A stretch of 64,000 nucleotides of DNA from CBDDHT01 sp965228615 (GCA_965228615.1 CBDDHT010000005.1:124001-188000), one strand, 5' to 3'; counted from the stretch's first letter, positions 1-8,645 are shown. The notes: a model not told the origin generated them from the letters alone. Numbers and translations are program-made.

Positions 1-254
1 CGCTTCCGAGGCGGCCCCCCCTTCGTCTCAGCCTGCTCGATCACTGGCGTGTACCCGAGCGCTCGGATCTTTTGCTCAATAGTGCCGAGGGCCGTCCGGT
101 CTTCATCGAGTTGCAATGCTAGCGTCTCGTTGGCGTAGCTGACATTGATGTCGCTAACGCCCGGCAGGCGTTGCATCGCCGTCTCGATTTTCAATGCGCA
201 CGAGGCGCAGTCCATGCCTTCTATACGCAGTCTGTAAGGGCTCGCTGCCGCCAT
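1..254 (-). CDS. P1B-type heavy-metal ATPase, N-terminal fragment (runs off the window)
   Basis: Only the first ~84 codons are in view; the gene continues beyond base 1. The start at 254 opens a heavy-metal-associated (HMA) domain with the metal-binding motif GMDCASC near residues 13-19. Such a domain sits at the N-terminus of Zn/Cd/Pb-exporting ATPases (ZntA/CadA/PbrA). It is also found in small metallochaperones, so the ATPase call is an inference from family and context. A MerR-type promoter with a 19-bp spacer lies just upstream, and a CadR/PbrR-like regulator is encoded nearby, which favours Cd/Pb/Zn efflux over copper. Confidence 0.7.
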   Translation of the reverse strand, partial: MAAASPYRLRIEGMDCASCALKIETAMQRLPGVSDINVSYANETLALQLDEDRTALGTIEQKIRALGYTPVIEQAETKGGPPRK

Positions 255-284
255 GGTGTCACCTCGATGGTTTAATGTGACACC

Positions 285-315
285 GCAGATAGACCCTGTA
301 GCAACTATAGGGTCA
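285..315 (-). promoter_or_regulatory. MerR-family operator/promoter of the P1B ATPase gene
   Basis: Read on the minus strand, a TTGACC -35 box and a TATCTG -10-like box are separated by 19 bp. The spacer carries most of the dyad ACCCTGTAG-CAA-CTATAGGGT (293-313). A long spacer filled by a dyad is the hallmark of MerR-activated metal promoters. The ATPase start lies about 30 bp downstream. Confidence 0.75.
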
Positions 316-389
316 AGAGTGGACTTCGTTTATTTGATTTCGCGCTGCGATCCACGTGCAAATTCGCGGTACAACTTCATTAAGGAGCC

Positions 390-421
390 TTGACCCTGTA
401 GTGGGTACAGGGTGCAGAAAT
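390..421 (+). promoter_or_regulatory. MerR-family operator/promoter upstream of dsbB
   Basis: TTGACC at 390-395 is followed by a dyad ACCCTGTAG-TGG-GTACAGGGT (393-413) nearly the same as the one at 293-313, and by a weak A-rich -10 around 415-421. It points at the dsbB-dsbA pair. The disulfide genes therefore appear to belong to the same metal regulon as the ATPase. Confidence 0.65.
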
Positions 422-475
422 AGTTGAATGCAAAGGTAAATGGAGCGAAGCGAAACGATGGCGAAAGGGAGTGCT

Positions 476-916
476 ATGACCACCGGGGCGGGCACGACTG
501 CAAATACCTGGGCGTTCGTCTTCTCGGCATGGCTCATTGCGCTTGCCGCCTCGCTCAGCGCTCTCTTCATTGGTGAGGTCATGGGACAGACGCCGTGCAA
601 TCTGTGCTGGCATCAGCGCGCTTTCATGTTTCCGCTGGCGGTCATTCTGGCTGTCGCTAGCTTTCGAGGTGATGCCAGCGTTTCCCGGTACGGACTTCCA
701 CTGGCTGCCCTAGGTGCCGCCATCGCTGCATTCCACTCCCTCCTTTATGCGAGGATCCTTCCAGCAGCCATCGAGCCTTGTACACAAGACGGCCCGTCAT
801 GTTCTGGCGTCGAGATGACGGTCCTTGGCATTTTGCCGCTCCCTTACCTATCGCTCGCCGCCTTTGGGAGCATCGCTCTTCTTCTCGTTCTCGCGCACCG
901 GAGACGTTCAACATGA
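476..916 (+). CDS. dsbB: DsbB/BdbC-type disulfide bond formation protein
   Basis: This four-helix inner-membrane protein reoxidises a DsbA-type thiol oxidase and passes electrons to quinone. It has the first-loop CxxC motif (CNLC) after helix 1, a second cysteine pair in the later periplasmic loop (EPCTQDGPSC), and four hydrophobic stretches over ~146 residues, a normal DsbB length. An in-frame ATG at 440 is possible, but 476 has a good ribosome site (AAGGGAG) at proper distance, so 476 is preferred. The stop overlaps the start of the next gene (ATGA), so the two are probably coupled. The MerR-type operator upstream is unusual for a dsb gene. Confidence 0.85.
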   Translation: MTTGAGTTANTWAFVFSAWLIALAASLSALFIGEVMGQTPCNLCWHQRAFMFPLAVILAVASFRGDASVSRYGLPLAALGAAIAAFHSLLYARILPAAIEPCTQDGPSCSGVEMTVLGILPLPYLSLAAFGSIALLLVLAHRRRST

Positions 917-1572
917 CCAGACGGTCCATCGTACTTCTCACTGGCCTTGTCGCACTGATTGTCTTTGCAGGCGGTGCCTTTATCTACGACCGGTACGGCG
1001 GCCTCTCGGCACAGCCCGTTGCACCGGCGCAAGGTGATGCGTTGGTCAGGGCGCATTCACCCGTAATCGGCCCAGCGGATGCGCCGGTGACGATCGTGGA
1101 ATTCTTTGATCCGTCCTGCGAGGCGTGCCGAGCTTTCTATCCAGCCGTTAAGCAGATCATGGCGAATTTCCCTGCCGAGACGCGCCTGGTCATCCGATAC
1201 GCGCCCTTCCATGACGGATCTGACGAAGCCGTCAGGATTCTGGAAACAGCCCGTCTTCAGGACAGATACGAACCGATACTGGAAGCCCTGCTGGCGCGAC
1301 AGCCGGAATGGGCCGTGCATGGTGCACCCGATCTCGAGAAAGCCTGGGAAATCGTGGCGGCGGCTGGGTTGGATGTTGAGCAGGCACGGCGTGAGATGTC
1401 CTCGGCCGAGATTGACGCCGTTCTTGAGCAGGATATGGCCGATGTTCAGAGCAATAATGTGCGCCAGACACCGACCTTTTTCGTGAATGGCAGGCCGCTG
1501 GAATCCTTCGGACCGCAGCAACTCCACGACCTGGTGCGTGAAGAGGTGGAGAGCGCCAGAGCGGCGCACTAG
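913..1572 (+). CDS. DsbA-family thiol:disulfide oxidoreductase (membrane-anchored)
   Basis: This 219-residue protein has an N-terminal hydrophobic signal/anchor (about residues 5-25) and a thioredoxin-fold DsbA domain. The active site is CEAC in FFDPSCEACRAFY, and the cis-proline region is near RQTPTFFVNG. It should act in the periplasm, paired with the DsbB encoded immediately upstream by an ATGA overlap. A longer reading from 778 is open but would lie inside dsbB, so the ATG at 913 is chosen. Its job in this metal-regulated unit is not known from sequence. Repair or protection of thiols under thiophilic-metal stress is an inference. Confidence 0.85.
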   Translation: MTRRSIVLLTGLVALIVFAGGAFIYDRYGGLSAQPVAPAQGDALVRAHSPVIGPADAPVTIVEFFDPSCEACRAFYPAVKQIMANFPAETRLVIRYAPFHDGSDEAVRILETARLQDRYEPILEALLARQPEWAVHGAPDLEKAWEIVAAAGLDVEQARREMSSAEIDAVLEQDMADVQSNNVRQTPTFFVNGRPLESFGPQQLHDLVREEVESARAAH

Positions 1573-1612
1573 GCGAGCCATCGAGATCGACAAACGTCCA
1601 AATAGAACCTAC

Positions 1613-1643
1613 ATGACCCTGTATACGCTATAGGGTCATAAAA
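1613..1643. promoter_or_regulatory. MerR-family operator at the start of the CadR/PbrR-like regulator gene
   Basis: The dyad ACCCTGTAT-ACG-CTATAGGGT (1616-1636) matches the two operators at 293-313 and 393-413. It lies only 6 bp before the regulator's ATG, so a promoter using the 19-bp geometry would start inside the gene. It may therefore act mainly as an autorepression site. Confidence 0.6.
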
Positions 1644-2047
1644 TGAACTCTTCAATTCTGACGATCGGTCATCTTGCAAGGCAAACCGGTACCAAGGTCG
1701 AAACGATCCGCTTTTACGAGAAGAACGGTCTACTGCCCGAGCCCTCGCGTACCGAAGGCAATTATCGGGCGTACGAGCCAGACCATCTGAACCGGCTGAG
1801 CTTTATCCGCCGGGCACGTGACCTGGGCTTCTCGCTCGACCAGATCAGAGCGCTTCTCACGCTATCCGACAATCGCGGACAATCCTGCGCAGCAGTTGAT
1901 GCCATCGCTAGCGAACATCGTGCAAAGGTCGAAAAGAAGATCACTGATCTCATGGCGCTCAAGGCCGAACTCGACAGAATGATCGACCAGTGCGAGTGCG
2001 GCATCGTCGACGATTGCCGGATCATTGAAACCCTGTCGCCGAAATGA
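1643..2047 (+). CDS. MerR-family metal-responsive regulator (CadR/PbrR-like)
   Basis: This 134-residue regulator begins with a MerR winged-helix DNA-binding domain (LTIGHLARQTG, then ETIRFYEK), continues into the long dimerisation helix, and ends in a metal-binding tail. Cysteines at 82, 117, 119 and 125 (QCECGIVDDC) match the pattern of CadR/PbrR-type Cd/Pb sensors, not that of CueR. Three matching operators nearby give it three likely targets: the ATPase gene, dsbB-dsbA and itself. Which metal it senses cannot be told from sequence alone. Confidence 0.85.
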   Translation: MNSSILTIGHLARQTGTKVETIRFYEKNGLLPEPSRTEGNYRAYEPDHLNRLSFIRRARDLGFSLDQIRALLTLSDNRGQSCAAVDAIASEHRAKVEKKITDLMALKAELDRMIDQCECGIVDDCRIIETLSPK

Positions 2048-2189
2048 TCGGAGGTCCATGCAGCTTTGCCGACGATCCATGTCTTGATCGACTGCAATTG
2101 GTAGGTCGTTCGACATCTTCCGCTTGGAAGGGTTGGCTGCTGAAAGCGGCCTTTCCGCTTTCCACCCCATGGAGGTCATCGGATCCAAG

Positions 2190-2789
2190 TCATGCCAAGG
2201 CCTCATGGGCTTCCCGCTGACGATATTCGGCAACGATTCTTGAGACGGTTGGCTCGCTCACGTCATAGAGCCGCGCCATCTCGGCGCCGGACTTGCGCCC
2301 CGCAACAACGGATTCGGCGATCTCACGCCGTTTCTTATCGTCAAGTTTGCGCCGCCGACCACCGAGCCGCCCTTCCAACCGCGCCTGCGCTAGCCCTGCG
2401 CTAGTCCGCTCGCGGATCATGGCGCGCTCGAACTCGGCGAATGAGCCGACCATCTGCATCATCATGCGGCCTGCCGGTGTCGTCGTGTCGATCGCTTCGG
2501 TCAGCGACCGGAAGCCGGCCCCCGCCGCTTCGATCTTTTCCATCAAGTGCAGCAGGTCTTTCAGGCTTCGCGAAAGCCGGTCGAGCTTCCAGACAACAAC
2601 GACATCGCCATCCCGTAGCTGGCCGATCATCTCCTGGAGCCTCGGCCGGTCCCATCGCCCGCCGCTGGCGGATTCTTCGAAGACGCGTTTACAACCCGCT
2701 GCCGTCAGCGCGCGCAACTGTGCTGCGTTCGACTGGTCGTCCCCCTTCGACACGCGAGCATAGCCGATCAAATAAGGTGCGGTGCTCAA
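2190..2789 (-). CDS. tnpR: Tn3-family resolvase TnpR
   Basis: This 199-residue serine recombinase resolves Tn3-type cointegrates at a res site. The catalytic domain starts with GYARVSKGDDQ (catalytic Ser in ARVS), contains KLDRLSRS and the helix-E region ending in ERTSAGLAQAR, and is followed by a C-terminal helix-turn-helix (SGAEMARLYDVSEPTVSRI). It is divergent from the transposase gene at 2919, the Tn3 arrangement. The metal genes to its left would be the passenger of this transposon, although no left terminal repeat is in view. Confidence 0.93.
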   Translation of the reverse strand: MSTAPYLIGYARVSKGDDQSNAAQLRALTAAGCKRVFEESASGGRWDRPRLQEMIGQLRDGDVVVVWKLDRLSRSLKDLLHLMEKIEAAGAGFRSLTEAIDTTTPAGRMMMQMVGSFAEFERAMIRERTSAGLAQARLEGRLGGRRRKLDDKKRREIAESVVAGRKSGAEMARLYDVSEPTVSRIVAEYRQREAHEALA

Positions 2790-2918
2790 TTCGATCCTTT
2801 CACAAACGGCCGTCTACGGAAGCAGGATGACCATGACCGCAAATCAAGGCTCAATGCCTTTCACAATCCTCTTGCAAAACTGTATCAAAAGGCAAGTGAT
2901 TTTTGAAAGGGATAACCG
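2790..2918. promoter_or_regulatory. Putative res site and divergent tnpR/tnpA promoters
   Basis: This 129-bp non-coding gap lies between divergent tnpR and tnpA. In this family the three resolvase subsites and both promoters lie here. I did not resolve individual subsites. A ribosome site (GAAAGGG) precedes the tnpA ATG at 2919. Confidence 0.5.
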
Positions 2919-5882
2919 ATGCCAGCACGCATTTACATGATCGGCCCTCAGCGCGACGCTTTGTTGGCGCTGCCCGAAGACGAGACGACGGTCGTCCGCC
3001 ATCACAGTCTGGACGTAAACGACCTAGCTGCCATCAACAGCGCCCGCACGCCTGAGACCCGGCTTGGCTATGCTTTGCAGCTTTGCTGTCTGCGTTATCC
3101 GGGGAGGCATCTCCGACGCGGCGAATTGCTGCCCGCTGTCATGCTCGACCATATCGCTGAGCAGATCGGGATCGATGCAGAAGTGATCGGCGGTTTCGCA
3201 CGACGGACGCCCACACGCTACGATCAGCTTCTCGCGATCAAGGCGCGTTTCGGGTTCACCGACCTCACCAAGCCGATGCGCGCAACGCTTCGAGCGTGGC
3301 TGGAAGCCGAAGCTGTCGGCCTGACCAACGGACGCGTCTTGTTGGGCAACTTCCTCGACGAACTGCGCTTCCGTAAGATAGTCATTTCCGGAATCACCGT
3401 GGTCGAGCGCATGGCCGCCGAAGCGATGCACGCGGCCGAAAACCGGATCATCGCCGACATCGACAATCGTCTCGATCCGGCCACCCATAGCCGACTTGAC
3501 GCGCTTATCGCCGAGAAAACGCACGATAGGCAAAGCCGATTTTCCTGGCTACGGGAACCCACCCCGCGCGTCGCCTCTGCCTCGCTCGTCGGTATTCTTG
3601 ACAAGATCGCACTGGTTCGCGGCATCAGGACGCCCGCCATCGATAGACGATACGAACCCCGAATGGAGCAATTTGCGCGCGAAGGGGTCCGCTACACCGC
3701 GCAGGCATTCCAGCAGATGGGGTCGGCGCGGCGGCATGTTATTCTTGTGGCGACGCTGCGCGAGTTTGAGGCCACGCTGACTGACACAGCTATCGGTATG
3801 TTCGACTCGCTCATCGGGCGAGCGCATCTGCGTGCCCGCAAACGCCTTGAACAGACGGTTGCCGCTTCTGCCGACCAGGGCCGCGACCGATTAATCCGTG
3901 TCGCCGACGTGCTTGAGGCGGTCAGCAAAGCCGCACGCGCCGGCGGCGATATTGCAGCAGCGGTCGCAGCGGTCGCCTCGCTCGATACGATCGATGCCGA
4001 CGCTGCTCTTCTCCGGCGAACCACGAGGCCGGGACGAGATAATGCCATCAGTGAAATCGGGCCAGAATATCGGACGTTCAAGCGGGCGGGGCCGCGCTTC
4101 CTGAAAGCGTTCACGTTCGAGGGTCGCAAGGGTACCGCGCCGCTCCGTGCAGCGATGGCGATCCTGGCCGAACTCGATGGCGACTGGCGCACGGCGCTCC
4201 CTGATGGCTTGCCGCTCGGGCATATCGAGCGGCGATGGCAGCGCTATGTCGTCACGGACGACAAGATCGACCGAACCCATTGGGAGCTGGCGACCTATTC
4301 CGCGTTGGCTGGAGCACTGGCGGCGGGCGACATCTGGGTGCCAACCTCCCGACTGCACCGCTCTCTGGAAACGCTGCTTTCACCGAGTACGGATCCGGTC
4401 CCGGCACAGGTCTCCGATATTCCTGATCCTCATGTGTGGCTCGATGCCCGCGCGGCCGAACTGGATACTGCGCTGCTCAAGGTATCAGGGGGGCTGACCA
4501 GCGGCGATCCCGCGCTGTTTTCCGGTGACCGACTGCGGTTTCCGAAAGAGCCGAAAACCGATCTTGCCGAACGCGACGATGGCAGACAGTTCGTCCGGAC
4601 CTGCTACAATCTCGTGCCGACGACGCGCATCACCGATGTTTTGTCTCAGGTCGAACGTTGGACCGGTTTCACCAGCCATTTCGGTCATGTCTCGACCGGG
4701 TTGCCGCCCAGCGATGAACGATCCTTTCTCGCAGCTATGATTGCGGAAGCGACGAACCTCGGCCTGTCACGGATGGCTGAGGTCTGCGGCGTGGCATCGC
4801 GGCGCACGCTCCTGCGCATGCAGACGTGGCACATGCGTGAAGAGACGTTTCGCGCCGCGCTCGGCTGTCTGACCGACGCCATACAGGCCGAACCAATGGC
4901 GGCCTGGTTCGGTGAGGGCTGGCGCGCCTCTGCCGATGGGCAGGCTTATTATCTTGGTGGCGCCGGGGAGGCTGGCGGTCAGGTCAACGCGCATTACGGC
5001 CGCGACCCGATCGTCAAAATCTACACCACCATCACCGACCGCTACGCACCGCTCCATCAAACCGTGATCGCGGGCACTGCCGGCGAAGCGATCCATGCCC
5101 TCGACGGCATTCTCGGCCACGAAAGCAACGCCAACCTTTCCGCGCTGCACGTCGATGGCGGCGGCGTCTCCGATATCGTGTTTGCGGTCATGGACCTGCT
5201 CGGGCTTGATTTTGAGCCACGTATTCCGCGCCTCTCCGATCGCCGCCTCTATTCCTTCGAGCCGCCCAAGCGTTACGGACGCCTCGCGCCGCTGTTCGGG
5301 AACAGGCTCAACCGCGATCTGATCGTCAATCACTGGCCCGACATTCATCGCGTCATTAGGGCGATGCGCGACCGAACCATCACCCCATCGCTGATCCTGA
5401 AAAAGCTCTCAGCCTACCGGCAACAAAACAGCCTTGCCGCTGCCCTTCGCGAGGTCGGCCGTATCGAGCGCACACTCTTCACATTGCGATGGTTCAAGGA
5501 TCCGGCGCTTCGCCAGCTTGTCACGGGTGAACTCAATAAGGGCGAAGCGCGAAACAGTCTGGCGCGCGCGGTTGCGTTCCACCGGCTCGGCCGCTTCCGG
5601 GATCGCGGTATCGAAAATCAGCAAATGCGAGCGGCAGCACTCAATCTCGTCACCGCCGCAATCATCCTGTTCAACTGCCGCTATCTCGACCGCGCCGTGA
5701 GTGAACTTGGAAGTCGCGGAGTGAAAATTGATCCCGCTCTACTCTCGCAGCTTTCACCTTTGGGCTGGGACCGGATCAACCTCACCGGCGATTATGTCTG
5801 GTCAGACGGCATTGAACTCGATGCCGACGGACTCATGCCCCTTCGAATCCCCGATAGCTACCGTGAATCTATGTCCCGATAA
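2919..5882 (+). CDS. tnpA: Tn3-family transposase TnpA (full length)
   Basis: The 987-residue length is normal for the family (about 950-1010). It carries the N-terminal DUF4158-like region (residues ~10-170) and the C-terminal DDE domain. The likely catalytic acids are in SADGQAYYLGG, ALHVDGGGVSD and LNKGEARNSLARA, and the family C-terminus LGWDRINLTGDYVW is present. It performs replicative transposition. Directly after its stop the sequence becomes the interior of a different tnpA on the opposite strand, so this transposon seems to have landed in, or recombined with, another Tn3 element. A 38-bp end of the usual GGGG type is not evident at the junction. Confidence 0.93.
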   Translation: MPARIYMIGPQRDALLALPEDETTVVRHHSLDVNDLAAINSARTPETRLGYALQLCCLRYPGRHLRRGELLPAVMLDHIAEQIGIDAEVIGGFARRTPTRYDQLLAIKARFGFTDLTKPMRATLRAWLEAEAVGLTNGRVLLGNFLDELRFRKIVISGITVVERMAAEAMHAAENRIIADIDNRLDPATHSRLDALIAEKTHDRQSRFSWLREPTPRVASASLVGILDKIALVRGIRTPAIDRRYEPRMEQFAREGVRYTAQAFQQMGSARRHVILVATLREFEATLTDTAIGMFDSLIGRAHLRARKRLEQTVAASADQGRDRLIRVADVLEAVSKAARAGGDIAAAVAAVASLDTIDADAALLRRTTRPGRDNAISEIGPEYRTFKRAGPRFLKAFTFEGRKGTAPLRAAMAILAELDGDWRTALPDGLPLGHIERRWQRYVVTDDKIDRTHWELATYSALAGALAAGDIWVPTSRLHRSLETLLSPSTDPVPAQVSDIPDPHVWLDARAAELDTALLKVSGGLTSGDPALFSGDRLRFPKEPKTDLAERDDGRQFVRTCYNLVPTTRITDVLSQVERWTGFTSHFGHVSTGLPPSDERSFLAAMIAEATNLGLSRMAEVCGVASRRTLLRMQTWHMREETFRAALGCLTDAIQAEPMAAWFGEGWRASADGQAYYLGGAGEAGGQVNAHYGRDPIVKIYTTITDRYAPLHQTVIAGTAGEAIHALDGILGHESNANLSALHVDGGGVSDIVFAVMDLLGLDFEPRIPRLSDRRLYSFEPPKRYGRLAPLFGNRLNRDLIVNHWPDIHRVIRAMRDRTITPSLILKKLSAYRQQNSLAAALREVGRIERTLFTLRWFKDPALRQLVTGELNKGEARNSLARAVAFHRLGRFRDRGIENQQMRAAALNLVTAAIILFNCRYLDRAVSELGSRGVKIDPALLSQLSPLGWDRINLTGDYVWSDGIELDADGLMPLRIPDSYRESMSR

Positions 5883-5888
5883 TGCACA

Positions 5889-6832
5889 GAGGCCTTTTTG
5901 CGGTTATTGGCTTTGGAAAACAACCGGCCGATCAACTTGATGAACATGGTCATCGCGTCGTCGGTGAGTTTCTGGCCGAGCTTGATGACCTGCACCACAA
6001 GTGTCGCGCGTCGGCGGCTGGCGGTGAAGTCGTTGGCAAGCCAGGCCGGCATTGCATCCCCCTCGCGCACCATCTGATCCCAACGTCCCGACGGAATACG
6101 CGCTTGCAAACGGGGATCGATCCCGAGCGAGCGTAGAAATGCGATGCGCTCTGTCAATCCGACCAGGTTCAACGCGCCAGGAGCGTCCGGAGCTGACTTC
6201 AGCCAGTGAAAGCGTGTCTGGCTGATCGCCGGGTCGACGGTCAGCAAACTGTCGAGTGCTTCCAGTGTGTCCGGCGTAAGGTTCGAGATCAGGGCGGCTT
6301 CAGCACCGCGGCGCGCGATGGTTCGCGCCAACAGTCCCATACGTTCAATGACATTCGCCACAGGCAACAGCACCCGGCGTTCGCGAAACGTTGCGATGAT
6401 GGCATTCGCGATCGGCACGCCCTTGTCGGTCGCTGAAGCCGCCTGTATCGCGGACAGCAATGCCGCGCGACGATCCTGGGCTGTTGCACTCCGCATTCCG
6501 AGATAGCCGAGCAGGTGCGCGATGTGATTGCTGCGCGTTTCCTCCCGGCGAGCATATCGTTCAAATGAAGCAGGCTCGGCTCCAACCTGTTCGGCAACAT
6601 AGTTCAGCATTGCCGTCGGCGGAGCTTCGTTGACAGAGAGTACCCGGCCCAGATGCCGCATCACGCAAAGCTGGATCGCGAAGCCGAGCCGATTGTGTTC
6701 TCGTCTGCGAAGCTCAATTTCAAGCCGGTCGGCTGGAGACAGGGAATAATGATGGATCAGGCTGTCTTCGTCGGTGGGGATATCGAATAGTTCCTGTCGC
6801 TCCTGAATCTTGAGAAGCATACGCCGGGCCAT
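5889..6832 (-). pseudogene. tnpA: Truncated Tn3-family transposase (N-terminal third only)
   Basis: The start at 6832 (ribosome site GGAG) opens a second, different Tn3 transposase: DUF4158-like N-terminus (LFDIPTDEDSLIHHYSL) up to the conserved LIGRLFSKANNRKK. It then breaks at about 5889-5893, where the neighbouring tnpA at 2919-5882 begins on the other strand. The open frame continues to 5858, but those last residues are foreign. About two thirds of the protein, including all catalytic residues, is missing, so it cannot act. With the tnpR at 6986 it marks the transposon that carries the mercury genes ending at 24789. Confidence 0.88.
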
Positions 6833-6985
6833 CTTACACTCCATACTATGCAAGCCGATGACCCATGTCTGTGTCCGAAAACGTCCGATTGCGTACAGGG
6901 GCAAAACACCCTGTCCACAAATTACCTTGACAGCATTCTGGACAGACAACTAATTTGAACAGCCTTTTCGGACAGGAATGACGCT
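6833..6985. promoter_or_regulatory. res site and divergent promoters of the mer transposon, copy 1
   Basis: The gap between divergent tnpA (minus) and tnpR (plus) holds repeated TGTCCGAAAA and CTGTCC half-sites, for example around 6869-6886, 6910-6918 and 6965-6975. These look like resolvase subsites. The same sequence recurs in inverted orientation at about 53345-53465. Similarity between the two stops at the TGTCCGAAAACG block. Confidence 0.6.
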
Positions 6986-7564
6986 ATGTCACGCTCCTTT
7001 GCCTATGCCCGCGTGTCAACGACCGGGCAGACGACGCAAAACCAGCTAGAAGAAATCCGGGCGGCGGGGTTCCACGTCGAAGACCACCGGATTGTAACCG
7101 AGACGATTTCCGGCAGTGTGCCGATAACGCAGCGTCCGGAATTCTCTCGGCTGATGGACCGTTTGGAGCCGGGCGACATTCTCATCGTGACGAAACTCGA
7201 TCGCCTCGGCCGGGATGCGATAGACGTCAGTTCAACAGTAAAGGCATTGGCCGACGAAGGAGTACGGGTCTACTGTCTTGCACTTGGCGGTGTCGACCTC
7301 ACGAGTTCCGCCGGCACGATGACCATGAACGTGCTCAATGCCGTTGCCCAGTTCGAGCGGGATTTGCTAATCGAGCGAACGCAGTCAGGCCTAAGACGTG
7401 CCAAGTCCGAAGGGAAAGTTCTGGGTCGGCGGCCAAGCCTGACAGACAGCCAAAAGCAAGATGTGCGGTTTGCGCTGAATTCCGGCAAAAGCATTTCCGC
7501 TATAGCCCGAGCATTTGGTACCAGCCGTCAAACAATCATGCGGGTGCGTGACGAAATCCGTTGA
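6986..7564 (+). CDS. tnpR: Tn3-family resolvase TnpR, copy 1
   Basis: This 192-residue serine resolvase has the N-terminal catalytic motif YARVSTTGQTTQNQ, KLDRLGRDAID, then DLLIERTQSGLRRAK and a C-terminal helix-turn-helix (SISAIARAFGTSRQTIMRV). It differs from the protein at 52766-53344 by only a handful of residues near the N-terminus plus F/V at RF(V)AL. It is not closely related to the resolvase at 2190-2789. It belongs with the truncated tnpA on its left and the mer genes to its right. Confidence 0.93.
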   Translation: MSRSFAYARVSTTGQTTQNQLEEIRAAGFHVEDHRIVTETISGSVPITQRPEFSRLMDRLEPGDILIVTKLDRLGRDAIDVSSTVKALADEGVRVYCLALGGVDLTSSAGTMTMNVLNAVAQFERDLLIERTQSGLRRAKSEGKVLGRRPSLTDSQKQDVRFALNSGKSISAIARAFGTSRQTIMRVRDEIR

Positions 7565-7613
7565 GCAAGAAGCAGGATCGGATTTCCATTCTTCGAAACG
7601 AGGGCAACCAAGA

Positions 7614-7940
7614 ATGCAAACTCTCGCAGCATATGTCGGCGCAGCCGTTTTTGAAATAGCGGGATGTTTTGCATTTTGGGCTTAGCTGCGGCTCGACAAA
7701 TCAATCTGGTGGATCGTTCCGGGTCTCGCCGCGCTGAGTCTATTTGCATATTTGCTCACATTGGTAGATAGCGCGGCCGCAGGTCGTGCCTATGCGGCCT
7801 ATGGAGGTATCTACATTGCCAGTTCTCTCATATGGCTCTGGCTGGTCGAAGGCGTCCATCCAGACCGCTGGGATCTTTTAGGTGCAACGGTTTGCATGAT
7901 TGGTGCGACAATCATATTTTTGGGCCCGCGGGCCACATAA
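7614..7940 (+). pseudogene. ynfA: YnfA-family small membrane protein, interrupted by a nonsense codon
   Basis: The frame from 7614 encodes a 108-residue YnfA/UPF0060-type four-helix membrane protein. Codon 24 is TAG (7683-7685), where the intact copy at 52387-52716 has TGG (Trp). Apart from this single base change the frame is open to 7940. The last ~12 residues also differ from the other copy (ending FLGPRAT instead of IAAPHSRV), so the 3' end is recombined. Restart at a later codon (for example 7752) would give only a fragment. The family function is poorly known; a role in drug efflux has been suggested for YnfA relatives. Confidence 0.85.
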
Positions 7941-7984
7941 CCAAGAGGAGGATGCGGACAGGAAAACTCACCTGCTCACGAAAG

Positions 7985-8191
7985 TCATGGCCTTCCGGCG
8001 TTGCGAGTCACTATCAGATCACGATAGGCATCGTTCAATGGACGATTGCCATGAGAAGATGACTTGCTGTCGTCATCCAGTTTCTCCAAGGCAGAGAGTA
8101 TGAATTCTGCAATGTCCATCCGGTCTCGTCGACAGGCATACCTGAACACGCGCAGGAGTTCTTTCTCCAACAGATCGACGCTTGTTGTCAT
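7985..8191 (-). CDS. Small hypothetical protein (68 aa)
   Basis: I do not recognise this 68-residue protein. It is charged and probably helical (MTTSVDLLEKELLRVFRYAC, then DIAEFILSALEKL), without signal peptide or membrane segment. A good ribosome site (GGAAG with proper spacing) precedes the ATG at 8191, which supports translation. It stands alone between the ynfA pseudogene and a ccdA fragment, at the edge of the copper island. It could be a small regulator or a decayed remnant. Confidence 0.5.
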   Translation of the reverse strand: MTTSVDLLEKELLRVFRYACRRDRMDIAEFILSALEKLDDDSKSSSHGNRPLNDAYRDLIVTRNAGRP

Positions 8192-8249
8192 CGCCTTTGC
8201 TTCCTTCTTTGATGATCAAGCCTAAGCCATCCAGTAAAAGGAAGGTCAA

Positions 8250-8645
8250 GTTACAATTTCTCCGACTATTTTGTGATCAAACTCAACCGATAGACGACAG
8301 AATGTGCAACGTGGCCAGAAGCCAGAAGGCGAAAGCGGACAAATAACCCGTCATTATGGCAATTCCCATCACGATCATTACCGCTGCCGCTGGGGTAGGC
8401 CTTGTGTAAGTCGCCCGAACGCCTTCAACCTTGGTTGCCAACGTGTCGGTGAACAGCGCTGAAAGCAGGAACAGCACGCCGAGACCGAGCGAATAGATCG
8501 TGAGCAGCGCGATACCGTCGGGAAGTGTCGTCGACGCGGCGCCGACTGTCAGGATGGCAGCAAGGATCGGAGCGATGCACGGTGTCCAGCCAAAGGCAAA
8601 GGCCAAATCGAGGACAAACGCCGAGATGGTTCGCCAACTCGTCGA
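8250..8645 (-). pseudogene. Fragment of a ccdA gene (duplicate of 10523-11263)
   Basis: The translation contains LAFAFGWTPC, TIYSLGLGV and MTGYLSAFAFWLLAT, aligning to the C-terminal half of the intact CcdA at 10523-11263. The N-terminal half, including the first cysteine helix, is missing. Similarity begins around 8250 and ends near 8632-8645. It includes the short 3' flank that in the other copy joins the epimerase remnant, so the whole block was duplicated. Altered residues in the last loops suggest decay. Confidence 0.8.

Noticed and set aside
2048..2189. Left terminal repeat of the first Tn3 transposon
   Set aside because: No GGGG...TAAG-type 38-bp sequence found here; the end is probably outside the window or lost.
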